Assembly: GCA_017654935.2 (NCBI GenBank)
Contig: CM065713.1
Coordinates: 18,748,375-18,812,374 of the forward strand
Direction of reading: 5' to 3'
DNA: 64,000 nucleotides
From: Phymorhynchus buccinoides
Taxonomy: Eukaryota; Mollusca; Gastropoda; Neogastropoda; Raphitomidae
The notes beneath the pieces are model-generated. The model saw only the letters and a program-made list of their open reading frames with translations, was not told where the DNA came from and did not search any database. Of this stretch, positions 35,799-47,559 are shown piece by piece. Both the position numbers and the translations under genes were made by a program. The first letter of the stretch is position 1, and every line of letters starts with the position of its first letter.

Positions 35799-35950
35799 GT
35801 AAAACTCTCAAAGATCTGTATGAACATTCTGTTTCCAATGAAGAAAAAAAAAATCTGAAGGCGCTGATGGGACCCAGAGATGCACCTGCCCTACCAACAC
35901 AAGAGCAGTCGCAGAGCTGTCATAGACATGCGATCTACCACTTTTCATGA
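35799..35950 (+). CDS. Possible terminal exon, unknown protein, right arm
   Basis: Mirror copy of 23325-23476 with the same 49-residue reading and TGA at 35948-35950. The 3' splice-like TTTTTGTTGTAG precedes it. Conservation between the arms is uninformative here because all surrounding DNA is also nearly identical. Function unknown. Confidence 0.3.
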
Positions 35951-36280
35951 GTTAATCATGAGTTAATCAGGGCTCCCATTCTGTGCGTCAAATGTGTGAC
36001 AGACGCATTACAAGTTGTGTACTGGGGGTGAAACGAAGTATTAAAATGGCCACTGGAGGGCAGCGCCGCGCACTATGATTCCACCCAGTGCCTGCGCTGA
36101 TCTCCCATTACAAGTTGCTCTCAACTCACCCATAGCTTTGTGAGTAAACTTGCCCCATGAGACCAATTAGGCATGCCAGGGAGGGGGAAGGAGAGAGAGA
36201 GAGAGTTTAGGATAGACATGAGAGATTGAGGGGGGGGGGGGGGCACATGAGACAAGCAGATCAAAACGGACATCTGAAAT

Positions 36281-37299
36281 AGGACTGCAGAAATAAAGGC
36301 AGGACGGAGAGTGGTACAGAAAGAGGACTGGGCAAGGACTGCAGAAATAAAGGCAGGACGGAGAGTGGTACAGAAAGAGGACTGGGTAAGGACTGCAGAA
36401 ATAAAGGCAGGACGGAGAGTGGTAAAGAAAGAGGACTGGGTAAGGACTGCAGAAATAAAGGCAGGACGGAGAGTGGTAAAGAAAGAGGACTGGGTAAGGA
36501 CTGCAGAAATAAAGGCAGGACGGAGAGTGGTAAAGAAAGAGGACTGGGTAAGGACTGCAGAAATAAAGGCCGGACGGAGAGTGGTAAAGAAAGAGGACTG
36601 GGTAAGGACTGCAGAAATAAAGGCAGGACGGAGAGTGGTAAAGAAAGAGGACTGGGTAAGGACTGCAGAAATAAAGGCAGGACGGAGAGTGGTAAAGAAA
36701 GAGGACTGGGTAAGGACTGCAGAAATAAAGGCAGGACGGAGAGTGGTAAAGAAAGAGGACTGGGTAAGGACTGCAGAAATAAAGGCAGGACGGAGAGTGG
36801 TACAGAAAGAGGACTGGGTAAGGACTGCAGAAATAAAGGCAGGACGGAGAGTGGTACAGAAAGAGGACTGGGTAAGGACTGCAGAAATAAAGGCAGGACG
36901 GAGAGTGGTACAGAAAGAGGACTGGGTAAGGACTGCAGAAATAAAGGCAGGACGGAGAGTGGTACAGAAAGAGGACTGGGCAAGGACTGCAGAAATAAAG
37001 GCAGGACGGAGAGTGGTAAAGAAAGAGGACTGGGTAAGGACTGCAGAAATAAAGGCAGGACGGAGAGTGGTACAGAAAGAGGACTGGGTAAGGACTGCAG
37101 AAATAAAGGCAGGACGGAGAGTGGTACAGAAAGAGGACTGGGTAAGGACTGCAGAAATAAAGGCAGGACGGAGGAGTGGTACAGAAAGAGGACTGGGTAA
37201 GGACTGCAGAAATAAAGGCAGGACGGAGAGTGGTAAAGAAAGAGGACTGGGTAAGGACTGCAGAAATAAAGGCAGGACGGAGAGTGGTACAGAAAGAGG
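36281..37299. repeat. 54-bp minisatellite, first block, about 19 units, right arm
   Basis: Reverse complement of the 20675-22996 array. The order of variants from the centre outward (two CTGTACC units, then a block of CTTTACC units, seven here and eight on the left) matches the left arm, showing homologous arrays that gained or lost single units. Confidence 0.95.
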
Positions 37300-37491
37300 A
37301 CATCTCCAACAACAAAAAAAAAAAATATAATAGGAAAAAATAACTGCAGAAAAAATAGGCAAATAAAAAATAAAAAAATAAACAAACAAAACAAACAAAA
37401 ACAAACGGAGAGTACACACACAAAGAAAGAGGACACACCCACGCATAAGGACTAGCAGCATTTATCGTGAAAGAGGAAAAAACAATCTCTA
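37300..37491. other. Foreign patch inside the 54-bp array
   Basis: A-rich low-complexity sequence containing fragments of the unit (ACTGCAGAAA, CGGAGAGT, GAAAGAGGAC), followed by ATTTATCGTGAAAGAGGAAA up to CAATCTCTAG, which is a copy of unique DNA at 39163-39198 about 1.7 kb away. The left array has no such interruption. This looks like a mis-assembled consensus or a template-switch product. Confidence 0.8.
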
Positions 37492-38640
37492 GGACGGAGA
37501 GTGGTATTTACAAAGAGGACTGGGTAAGGACTGCAGAAATAAAGGCAGGACGGAGAGTGGTACAGAAAGAGGACTGGGTAAGGACTGCAGAAATAAAGGC
37601 AGGACGGAGAGTGGTACTGAAAGAGGACTGGGTAAGGACTGCAGAAATAAAGGCAGGACGGAGAGTGGTACAGAAAGAGGACTGGGTAAGGACTGCAGAA
37701 ATAAAGGCAGGACGGAGAGTGGTACAGAAAGAGGACTGGGTAAGGACTGCAGAAATAAAGGCAGGACGGAGAGTGGTACAGAAAGAGGACTGGGTAAGGA
37801 CTGCAGAAATAAAGGCAGGACGGAGAGTGGTAAAGAAAGAGGACTGGGTAAGGACTGCAGAAATAAAGGCAGGACGGAGAGTGGTACAGAAAGAGGACTG
37901 GGTAAGGACAGAGGCACGGAGAGTGGTACAGAAAGAGGACTGGGTAAGGACTGCAAAATAAAGGCAGGACGGAGAGTGGTACAGAAAGAGGACTGGGTAA
38001 GGACTGCAGAAATAAAGGCAGGACGGAGAGTGGTACAGAAAGAGGACTGGGTAAGGACTGCAGAAATAAAGGCAGGACGGAGAGTGGTACAGAAAGAGGA
38101 CTGGGTAAGGACTGCAGAAATAAAGGCAGGACGGAGAGTGGTACAGAAAGAGGACTGGGTAAGGACTGCAGAAATAAAGGCAGGACGGAGAGTGGTACAG
38201 AAAGAGGACTGGGTAAGGACTGCAGAAATAAAGGCAGGACGGAGAGTGGTACAGAAAGAGGACTGGGTAAGGACTGCAGAAATAAAGGCAGGACGGAGAG
38301 TGGTACAGAAAGAGGACTGGGTAAGGACTGCAGAAATAAAGGCAGGACGGAGAGTGGTAAAGAAAGAGGAAGAGGACTGGCAGTAAGGACTGGGCACTGC
38401 AGAAATAAAGGCAGGACGGAGAGTGGTAAAGAAAGAGGACTGGGTAAGGACTGCAGAAATAAAGGCAGGACGGAGAGTGGTACAGAAAGAGGACTGGGTA
38501 AGGACTGCAGAAATAAAGGCAGGACGGAGAGTGGTACAGAAAGAGGACTGGGTAAGGACTGCAGAAATAAAGGCAGGACGGAGAGTGGTACAGAAAGAGG
38601 ACTGGGTAATGAGGACGGAGAGTGGTACAGAAATGACAAT
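37492..38640. repeat. 54-bp minisatellite, second block, about 21 units, right arm
   Basis: Continuation of the array, with irregular units at 37905-37960 and 38360-38400. Its end (38625-38662) contains TGACAATAGCTTTCACACAC, a piece of the 74/78-bp array found at 39236-39785, before rejoining sequence homologous to 20640. Confidence 0.92.
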
Positions 38641-38879
38641 AGCTTTCACACACACACATGCGGGGTGGGAGACAATCCCCATGGAAGACACATTGTCCTA
38701 GTAGGGCATTGAATGTGTAACCAGTCTGGAATAATCACATACACCATGTCCTGTCCTTCACCTTCTACCAAGGTCGTTGAAGAGTGCTTCAAGCAATGGA
38801 ATTTTGTTTTCTTAGCTAAAACGTGTGTGGTGTTTATGTCTATGAGAGGGGCCCGAGACTAGTGAGAGAGACGGAGGGA

Positions 38880-39235
38880 GGGAGGGAGAGAGAGATTGAG
38901 AGAGAACGAACGAACGAACAAATCTTTTTTAATGTTGCAAAAGAATAAGCACAATACAGGCTTGTTTACATCTCACCAACAACAAAGAAAAAATATTAGA
39001 AGAAAAAAACACCAGATCAATATATGAATGGCAAATATTTGTAAATACCAATTATCCACACACATACACACAGCCATACACACAACAGCTACACACACAC
39101 TCACATACACATACACATGCACGCACGCACACACGCACACACACACACACACACACTATAGCAACATTTATCGTGAAAGAGGAAAAAACAATCTCTAGAT
39201 GCAACACACACACAAAGAACAAAATTATTTACAAG
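38880..39235. other. GA and CA microsatellites, no gene
   Basis: GA-rich at 38860-38905 and (CA)n at about 39050-39155. Mirror of 20086-20460. Confidence 0.7.
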
Positions 39236-39785
39236 AGAGAGAGAGACAGAGCACCAAAGGGATGGCACTGACAATAGCTTTCCACACACACACATGCGCG
39301 CACTCACAGAGAGAGAGAGACAGAGCACCAAACAGAGGGATGGCACTGACAATAGCTTTCCAAACACACACATGTGCGCACTCACAGAGAGAGAGAGACA
39401 GAGCACCAAACAGAGGGATGGCACTGACAATAGCTTTCCAAACACACACATGCGCGCACTCACAGAGAGAGAGAGACAGAGCACCAGAGGGATGGCACTG
39501 ACAATAGCTTTCCAAACACACACATGCGCGCACTCACAGAGAGAGAGAGACAGAGCACCAAACAGAGGGATGGCACTGACAATAGCTTTCCAAACACACA
39601 CATGCGCGCACTCACAGAGAGAGAGAGACAGAGCACCAGAGGGATGGCACTGACAATAGCTTTCCAAACACACACATGCGCGCACTCACAGAGAGAGAGA
39701 GACAGAGCACCAAACAGAGGGATGGCACTGACAATAGCTTTCCAAACACACACATGCGCGCACTCACAGAGAGAGAGAGAGAAGA
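39236..39785. repeat. 74/78-bp minisatellite, 7 units, right arm
   Basis: Mirror of 19540-20085 with the same unit count. Individual units differ in whether they are the 74- or 78-bp form. Confidence 0.95.
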
Positions 39786-40089
39786 CTGACAATTTAACTA
39801 GCTTTCCAAAAATACACACACACGCATGCATGCGCGCGCACACGCACACACACAGAGGGGAGGGTGAAAGACGCACGTTTGCTTCATATTGCCTGTGCAT
39901 ACAATACAATGTTTTATTGACAATACTGAATATTTGAATGCCTTTATGTTTATTTGTTGTTGTTTTTTCACCCTCTATAAGTTCACCCTGGGGGTGAAAA
40001 TACTCTATAGTCAAACAAAAAGGTGAGCCCTGTAAATATCTGTTAGACTGTGTTCCGAGTCCTCTGTCTCTGTCTGTCTCTCTTGTATC

Positions 40090-40165
40090 AATCATTGTGT
40101 TTGTCAACAGGGGATGTCTGTCTCTGTCGTATCAATCATTGGGTTTGTTTGTCAACAGGGGATGC
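40090..40165 (+). repeat. Tandem duplication of the exon A 3' splice site, right arm
   Basis: TATCAATCATTG.GTTTGTCA followed by ACAGGGGATG occurs twice, the second followed by the full exon A. The first copy provides a decoy acceptor about 46 bp upstream. Confidence 0.75.
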
Positions 40166-40248
40166 AGGCAAGCTGTATGACTCGGTGCACTCCAAGATTT
40201 TCTCTCTTCCTCGACATTTCAAAGTGTTCCCTGCACACGACTACACAG
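40159..40248 (+). CDS. ETHE1: ETHE1-like internal coding exon (exon A), right arm
   Basis: Plus-strand copy of the exon at 19072-19161, 90 bp between GTCAACAG and GTCACA. It reads the same as the left arm except Val for Leu in FKVFPAHDYTG. It starts with two bases that complete a Gly codon from an upstream exon, so an exon ending in phase 1 must precede it in a working gene. I looked across 35398-40158 for the expected metal-site exon (HxHxDH) and the exon ending in the family's RTDFQ segment and saw neither. Confidence 0.88.
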
Positions 40249-40796
40249 GTCACAGTTCTCTCTCTCTCTCTGTCTCTATGCATGGCTCTCTCTCTCTGTG
40301 TCCTTCTCTCTCTTTCTCTATATCTGTGTTCTTGTCCTTCTCTCCGACATTCTTTCTTTCGCTCTCTCTCCTGTTTGTTATTTTATCTATTGTATTCTCT
40401 CTCTCATTCTTTCTATGTGTCATTTTGTAATTTAAAAAACACATGTTTTTGTCTCGCAATTTCTCTGGCAGTCAAGGGGTTAATCGTTTTGTGTTGCAGT
40501 CAGGAGGTTTACATCTCCAGAACGTTTTGCCACATTGACTCTGAGCAGGTCTATTTTATAAAAACAATTAAAAAAACAAATTACTGAAGGCTTTCAAAAT
40601 AACCTTGTTCCAAGTTCTATTTTACATTTTGTAATTTTTGTTTTTTCTTAAAAGAAAAAGATTTTCGGCAGTTACTCGTTTTTACAGACTATAACTAGGC
40701 GATACTTTTTCTTTCTTGACTGAGACCCCTGCATTCTATAATCTGACAAATAATATAGTAAGATGCAGGTGTAATAAAATCAGAAATTTGTGCCAA
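40249..40796. other. ETHE1 intron segment, right arm
   Basis: CT-rich tract after the donor, then AT-rich DNA. A short stretch flanked by TGTTGCAG and GAGCAG/GTCTAT at 40499-40548 looks exon-like but does not fit between exons A and B, which already join in frame. Confidence 0.6.
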
Positions 40797-43700
40797 ATGT
40801 GGGAGGTGCACCTTGCACCGCTTTGTACAGACACGGCGCACCTTATCATAAAACACACCCCAAATGTGGGAGGTGCGCCTTGCACCGCTTTGTACAGACA
40901 CGGCGCACCTTATCATAAAACACACCCCAAATGTGGGAGGTGCGCCTTGCACCGCTTTGTACAGACACGGCGCACCTTATCATAAAACACACCCCAAATG
41001 TGGGAGGTGCGCCTTGCACCGCTTTGTACAGACACGGCGCACCGTATCATAAAACACACACCCCAAATGTGGGAGGTGCGCCTTGCACCGCTTTGTACAG
41101 ACACGGCGCACCTTATCATAAAACACACCCCAAATGTGGGAGGTGCGCCTTGCACCGCTTTGTACAGACACGGCGCACCTTATCATAAAACACACCCCAA
41201 ATGTGGGAGGTGCGCCTTGCACCGCTTTGTACAGACACGGCGCGCCTTATCATAAAACACACCCCAAATGTGGGAGGTGCGCCTTGCACCGCTTTGTACA
41301 GACACGGCGCACCTTATCATAAAACACACCCCAAATGTGGGAGGTGCGCCTTGCACCGCTTTGTACAGACACGGCGCGCCTTATCATAAAACACACCCCA
41401 AATGTGGGAGGTGCGCCTTGCACCGCTTTGTACAGACACGGCGCGCCTTATCATAAAACACACCCCAAATGTGGGAGGTGCGCCTTGCACCGCTTTGTGC
41501 AGACACGGCGCGCCTTATCATAAAACACACACCCCAAATGTGGGAGGTGCGCCTTGCACCGCTTTGTACAGACACGGCGCACCTTATCATAAAACACACC
41601 CCAAATGTGGGAGGTGCGCCTTGCACCGCTTTGTACAGACACGGCGCGCCTTATCATAAAACACACACCCCAAATGTGGGAGGTGCGCCTTGCACCGCTT
41701 TGTACAGACACGGCGCACCTTATCATAAAACACACCCCCCAAATGTGGGAGGTGCGCCTTGCACCGCTTTGTACAGACACGGCGCACCTTATCATAAAAC
41801 ACACACCCCAAATGTGGGAGGTGCGCCTTGCACCGCTTTGTACAGACACGGCGCACCTTATCATAAAACACACACCCCAAATGTGGGAGGTGCGCCTTGC
41901 ACCGCTTTGTACAGACACGGCGCACCTTATCATAAAACACACACCCCAAATGTGGGAGGTGCGCCTTGCACCGCTTTGTACAGACACGGCGCACCTTATC
42001 ATAAAACACACACCCCAAATGTGGGAGGTGCGCCTTGCACCGCTTTGTACAGACACGGCGCACCTTATCATAAAACACACCCCCCAAATGTGGGAGGTGC
42101 GCCTTGCACCGCTTTGTACAGACACGGCGCACCTTATCATAAAACACACCCCAAATGTGGGAGGTGCGCCTTGCACCGCTTTGTACAGACACGGCGCACC
42201 TTATCATAAAACACACCCCCCAAATGTGGGAGGTGCGCCTTGCACCGCTTTGTACAGACACGGCGCACCTTATCATAAAACACACCCCCCAAATGTGGGA
42301 GGTGCGCCTTGCACCGCTTTGTACAGACACGGCGCACCTTATCATAAAACACACACCCCAAATGTGGGAGGTGCGCCTTGCACCGCTTTGTACAGACACG
42401 GCGCACCTTATCATAAAACACACACCCCCCAAATGTGGGAGGTGCGCCTTGCACCGCTTTGTACAGACACAGCGCACCGTATCATAAAACACACACCCCA
42501 AATGTGGGAGGTGCGCCTTGCACCGCTTTGTACAGACACGGCGCACCTTATCATAAAACACACCCCCAAATGTGGGAGGTGCGCCTTGCACCGCTTTGTA
42601 CAGACACGGCGCACCTTATCATAAAACACACACCCCAAATGTGGGAGGTGCGCCTTGCACCGCTTTGTACAGACACGGCGCACCTTATCATAAACACACA
42701 CCCCAAATGTGGGAGGTGCGCCTTGCACCGCTTTGTACAGACACGGCGCACCTTATCATAAAACACACCCCCAAATGTGGGAGGTGCGCCTTGCACCGCT
42801 TTGTACAGACACGGCGCACCTTATCATAAAACACACCCCAAATGTGGGAGGTGCGCCTTGCACCGCTTTGTACAGACACGGCGCACCTTATCATAAAACA
42901 CACACCCCAAATGTGGGAGGTGCGCCTTGCACCGCTTTGTACAGACACGGCGCACCTTATCATAAAACACACCCCCCCAAATGTGGGAGGTGCGCCTTGC
43001 ACCGCTTTGTACAGACACGGCGCACCTTATCATAAAACACACACCCCAAATGTGGGAGGTGCGCCTTGCACCGCTTTGTACAGACACGGCGCACCTTATC
43101 ATAAAACACACACCCCAAATGTGGGAGGTGCGCCTTGCACCGCTTTGTACAGACACGGCGCACCTTATCATAAAACACACCCCAAATGTGGGAGGTGCGC
43201 CTTGCACCGCTTTGTACAGACACGGCGCACCTTATCATAAAACACACCCCAAATGTGGGAGGTGCACCTTGCACCGCTTTGTACAGACACGGCGCACCTT
43301 ATCATAAAACACACCCCAAATGTGGGAGGTGCACCTTGCACCGCTTTGTACAGACACGGCGCACCTTATCATAAAACACACCCCAAATGTGGGAGGTGCG
43401 CCTTGCACCGCTTTGTACAGACACGGCGCACCTTATCATAAAACACACCCCAAATGTGGGAGGTGCGCCTTGCACCGCTTTGTACAGACACGGCGCACCT
43501 TATCATAAAACACACCCCAAATGTGGGAGGTGCGCCTTGCACCGCTTTGTACAGACACGGCGCACCTTATCATAAAACACACCCCCAAATGTGGGAGGTG
43601 CACCTTGCACCGCTTTGTACAGACACGGCGCACCTTATCATAAAACACACCCCAAATGTGGGAGGTGCACCTTGCACCGCTTTGTACAGACACGGCGCAC

Positions 43701-44252
43701 CTTATCATAAAACACACACCCCAAATGTGGGAGGTGCGCCTTGCACCGCTTTGTACAGACACGGCGCACCTTATCATAAAACACACACCCCAAATGTGGG
43801 AGGTGCGCCTTGCACCGCTTTGTACAGACACGGCGCACCTTATCATAAAACACACACCCCAAATGTGGGAGGTGCACCTTGCACCGCTTTGTACAGACAC
43901 GGCGCACCTTATCATAAAACACACCCCAAATGTGGGAGGTGCGCCTTGCACCGCTTTGTACAGACACGGCGCACCTTATAAAACACACCCCAAATGTGGG
44001 AGGTGCACCTTGCACCGCTTTGTACAGACACGGCGCACCTTATCATAAAACACACACCCCAAATGTGGGAGGTGCGCCTTGCACCGCTTTGTACAGACAC
44101 GGCGCGCCTTATCATAAAACACACCCCAAATGTGGGAGGTGCGCCTTGCACCGCTTTGTACAGACACGGCGCGCCTTATCATAAAACACACACCCCAAAT
44201 GTGGGAGGTGCGCCTTGCACCGCTTTGTACAGACACGGCGCGCCTTATCATA
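40797..44252. repeat. 67/69-bp minisatellite, about 51 units, right arm
   Basis: Reverse complement of the 15023-18524 array, with an extra class of units that have C-run length variants (ACACCCCCCAAATG). Homology and near-equal size indicate allelic or duplicated arrays. Confidence 0.97.
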
Positions 44253-44780
44253 ATAATAATAATAATAATAATTGATAGTATTTCTATAGCGCCTTTCTAT
44301 AATTATTTTACACTCAAGGCGCTTCCATTCACTGATACACCCGCAATCGCACAAAAACATTATCACCCATTCATTCACCCAGGTACAAGATCAAGAAGAA
44401 ACATTTACAAACCGAATGAGCTTTGAAAGTAGTGAGTCTTGAGTTTAGCTTTGAAAGTAGAGATAGTTGGTTCATGGCGGAGATCGACTGGGAGGGAATT
44501 CCAAACAGCAGGGGCACTGAAACTGAAACTGCGGTCACCAAATGATTTTAGATTTGTTTTTGGAACTTTCAGAAGTTTTGTGTTTGAGGACCTGAGTGAG
44601 CGGGAAGGAGTGTAGGTGTGAAGAGCACTGGAGAGGTAAGGCGGAAGGGTCTGTTCAAAGTGACGGAAGGATAGAACAGCCAGCTTATACTGAAGGCGGA
44701 ACTGCACAGGGAGCACACACCCCAACTGTGGGAGGTGCGCCTTGCACCGCTTTGTACAGACACGGCGCGCCTTATCATAA
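44253..44780 (-). mobile_element. 5'-truncated LINE fragment, right arm
   Basis: Mirror of 14499-15022: ATT-repeat tail at 44250-44273, stop codon at 44405-44407 on the minus strand, and the same reverse-transcriptase C-terminus with a few substitutions (for example SAPAVWNSLP). The single satellite unit at 44711-44780 again reads in frame into the LINE (KAHLPQLGCVLPVQFRLQ). Confidence 0.85.
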
Positions 44781-44819
44781 AACCCCCCCCCCGAATTTGA
44801 CACAAAATTACAATTTTGT

Positions 44820-45051
44820 TACAGTGGAACCTCCCTTATAAGACCTCCCATTATAAGACTCCCTCCCATTTAAGACCTACTTCTCTGAGACATTGCCCTT
44901 CTTTATAAGTATTAAAATTACCTCCCTTATAAGACCCCTCCCTTATAAGACCTCTTTTGGGATGATTGTTGAAGGTCCCAGGCCGTGAGGACGTAAAACA
45001 GTATTTTCTCTCTCTGATTGTTGAAGGTCTTACAAGGGACGTTCCACTGTA
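44820..45051. mobile_element. 232-bp MITE, right arm
   Basis: Starts TACAGTGGAACCTCCCTTAT and ends AAGGGACGTTCCACTGTA. Same length as 14216-14447. Confidence 0.7.
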
Positions 45052-45690
45052 TTATATTTTCTTGCTGTCTTGCTAATCACATTACAAGGGACGTTCCACT
45101 GTATTATATTTTCTTGCTGTTTTGCTAGTCACATTACAAGGGACATTCCACTGTATTATATTTTCTTACTGTTTTGCTAGTCACATTACAAGGGATATTC
45201 CACTGTATTATATTTTCTTGCTGTCTTGCTAGTCACACTACAAGGGACGTTCCACTGTATTATATTTTCTTGCTGTTTTGCTAGTCACATTACAAGGGAC
45301 ATTCCACTGTATTATATTTTCTTGCTGTTTTGCTAGTCACATTATAAGGGACATTCCACTGTATTATATTTTCTTGCTGTTTTGCTAGTCACATTACAAG
45401 GGACGTTCCACTGTATTATATTTTCTTACTGTCTTGCTAGTCACATTACAATTTCCCAACTTACTGTCTTGCTAGTCATTACTGTATTATTCTTACTGTC
45501 TTGCTAGTCACATTACAATTCTTACTGTCTTGCTAGTCAGATTACAAGGGACGTTCCACTGTATTATATTTTCTTACTGTCTTGCTAGTCACATTACAAT
45601 TCTTACTGTCTTGCTAGTCACATTACAAGGGACGTTCCACTGTATTATATTTTCTTGCTGTCTTGCTAGTCACATTACAAGGCACAGGGG
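45052..45690. repeat. 52-bp minisatellite with short variants, right arm
   Basis: Reverse complement of 13276-14215 but about 300 bp shorter and with its own variants (GACATTCC, GATATTCC, and a scrambled patch at 45450-45500). Confidence 0.92.
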
Positions 45691-45806
45691 TCAAGTCGGG
45701 GGGAAAAAGGATCGCCTTGTAGTCCGAAAAATAGGGTACATTACTTTGTGAAATACGGTACATTACTTTGTGAAATACGGTACCGGTAACCGTTTGGTGT
45801 TTTCAG

Positions 45807-45923
45807 GTCAGACGAGCAGCACCGTGGATGAAGAACTGAAGTTCAACCGCCGGCTGACACGCTCACGCAGCGAGTTTATTGAAATCATGAAGAAACTCGA
45901 CCTACCTTACCCCAAGCAGATCG
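45807..45923 (+). CDS. ETHE1: ETHE1-like internal coding exon (exon B), right arm
   Basis: Plus-strand copy of 13022-13138, 117 bp, with acceptor GGTGTTTTCAG and donor GTAAGG. The protein reading is identical to the left arm (QTSSTVDEELKFNRRLTRSR, SEFIEIMKKLDLPYPKQI). It is joined upstream to exon A across a ~5.6-kb intron that holds the 67/69-bp array and LINE, and downstream to exon C across a ~3.9-kb intron with MITEs and the MADF fragment. Confidence 0.9.
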
Positions 45924-45964
45924 GTAAGGAAGAAATAACAGACGTGTTACTTCAGTGTCAGGCC

Positions 45965-46208
45965 CTTGGCACACCAGTGTCAACATCATGACGCGCGTCA
46001 GTGATGCTGCATGTTTGGTGTACGACGCACGCGTTGCCAGTCGCACACTGGGCGTCAACATCATGACGCGCGTCAGTGATGCAAGCATGTTTGGCGTACG
46101 ACGCACGCGTTGCCAGTCGCACACTGGGCGTCAACATCATGACGCGCGTCAGTGATGCAAGCATGCTTGACGTACGACGCACGCATTGCCAGTCGCATAC
46201 TAGGCGTC
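45965..46208. repeat. CpG-rich ~76-bp tandem repeat, right arm
   Basis: Mirror of 12732-12976, about three units. Confidence 0.85.
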
Positions 46209-46397
46209 ATCTCCATTTAGGGAACCAATAAAAGTTAACTGTAATGTCACTTCCGTTTGTAAACAGCAAGAATGGAAAGAAAGAAGACTTTCAGGAGTCT
46301 TATCTCGGTCATGGTAGGCCTTTAACTCAGTGTTGTAAAGGTTTTCCTGGCTTTGATACAGCTCAATCAAGATAGCAGTGTCGCCGTCGTCCGCCAT
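46200..46397 (-). pseudogene. MADF/Myb-SANT-like gene fragment, right arm
   Basis: Minus-strand ATG at 46395-46397 followed by MADDGDTAILIELYQSQENL and YNTELKAYHDRDKT. This copy keeps the hydrophobic LIELY expected in a MADF helix, so it is closer to the ancestral sequence than the left copy. Only the first part of the domain is present and no further exon was found downstream. It lies antisense inside an ETHE1 intron, next to the 584-bp MITE, so it may be part of a decayed Harbinger-type transposon or a retained first exon. Confidence 0.5.
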
Positions 46398-46642
46398 GAT
46401 TGTCTGGTAGGTCGCATAACGTGGAGTGGTGTTCCTTGTTTTTTGGTTCCTTGCGTTTCGATTGGTCAGTTCACGCAGCTTGACGCTCGAAAATAGAACA
46501 GGTTCTATTCGTCATATGACTCGTGAAAATTGATGCATGCGGCCAGCGTAGAAGCTGCGCGTCAAGCTGACACACTCTCCAGGTGGGAGCAGCCTGAATT
46601 TCACATAGAGACTCGTCTCTGTGACTAGAAGATACCAAAAGG

Positions 46643-47229
46643 TTACAATGTTTTTCGGATCATTAGGCGCTGCTGTGTATAAGGCGAATAGGGCAATTTT
46701 CAAGAAAAATCTGAAAATTTTAAAGTAAAAGGCGCCCTCGTTTATAAGGCGATACACACCTCGCAAAAGAAAGTCGAAGTTTGAAAACCCGTACACGTCC
46801 TGTAAACGCTTACCGACTGCCATTACTGCTGTCATAAACGAGAGTTGGCTCCCTTCTCAAATTAATCGAACTTCCGTTTTTGCGACTTCCGGTTGTTGTG
46901 TTTGGACTTTTCTTCGCGAAAACTGGTAGAATTATGGCATTTTAAACTCTACAACGATGCTTTTTACATCCAATGAAGGGTTATGGCATCTGTTGGACGG
47001 TATCTCAGACGATAATAGGGATTTTGAAGCATTTTAACGTGAGTATTCGTCGTATCGGCGACTCGTGACCACTTTCGATGTCTGACTCACAGTAGACTGT
47101 ACTGAGTACGGCAATCGTTGCCTCTCTTCTCACGATTTTTTGTTCACTAATAGGGCGCCCTCGTTTATTAGGAGCATAGGTCGAAATTGGAGAAAAAAAT
47201 ATCGCCTTATAGTCCGAAAATGACGGTAA
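46643..47229. mobile_element. 584-bp-type MITE, right arm
   Basis: Mirror of 11721-12304 with a few percent substitutions and small indels (for example an A-run difference near 47140). Confidence 0.7.
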
Positions 47230-47559
47230 TTCTCACACACAGATGTGCGTCTCTGAAGCCAACTCCCATCTCTTGAACCAGAGTTCGAACCTGGGTACAG
47301 GGATTTTTTCCTCTCACTTTACACTAGACCTTACGGTCTTTCAGGATGAGACGATAAACCGAGGTCCCATGTGCCCATGCACACATTAAACCCCAGTGGC
47401 AATGAAAAAGTTGTCATTTGGTCCAAATTTACCCCCCTCCCTTTCCTTCCTCATCAGTCACACAAAAATCGCCTCTGGCTGTGACGCGCTCTCCAAAGTG
47501 GGAGCAACCCGAATTTCACAGACGCCTCTGTGACTATAAAGTACCTAAAACTAATAATA
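47230..47559. other. Intron DNA with tRNA B-box-like motif, right arm
   Basis: GAGTTCGAACC at 47281-47291 (reverse complement of a GGTTCGAACTC B box). The left counterpart is 11659-11669. No convincing A box, so this may be a decayed SINE rather than a tRNA gene. Confidence 0.3.

Noticed and set aside
40499..40548. Short exon-like segment (TGTTGCAG ... GAGCAG/GTCTAT) in the exon A-B intron
   Set aside because: ETHE1 exons A and B join exactly without it, the family has no insert there, and the donor is weak.
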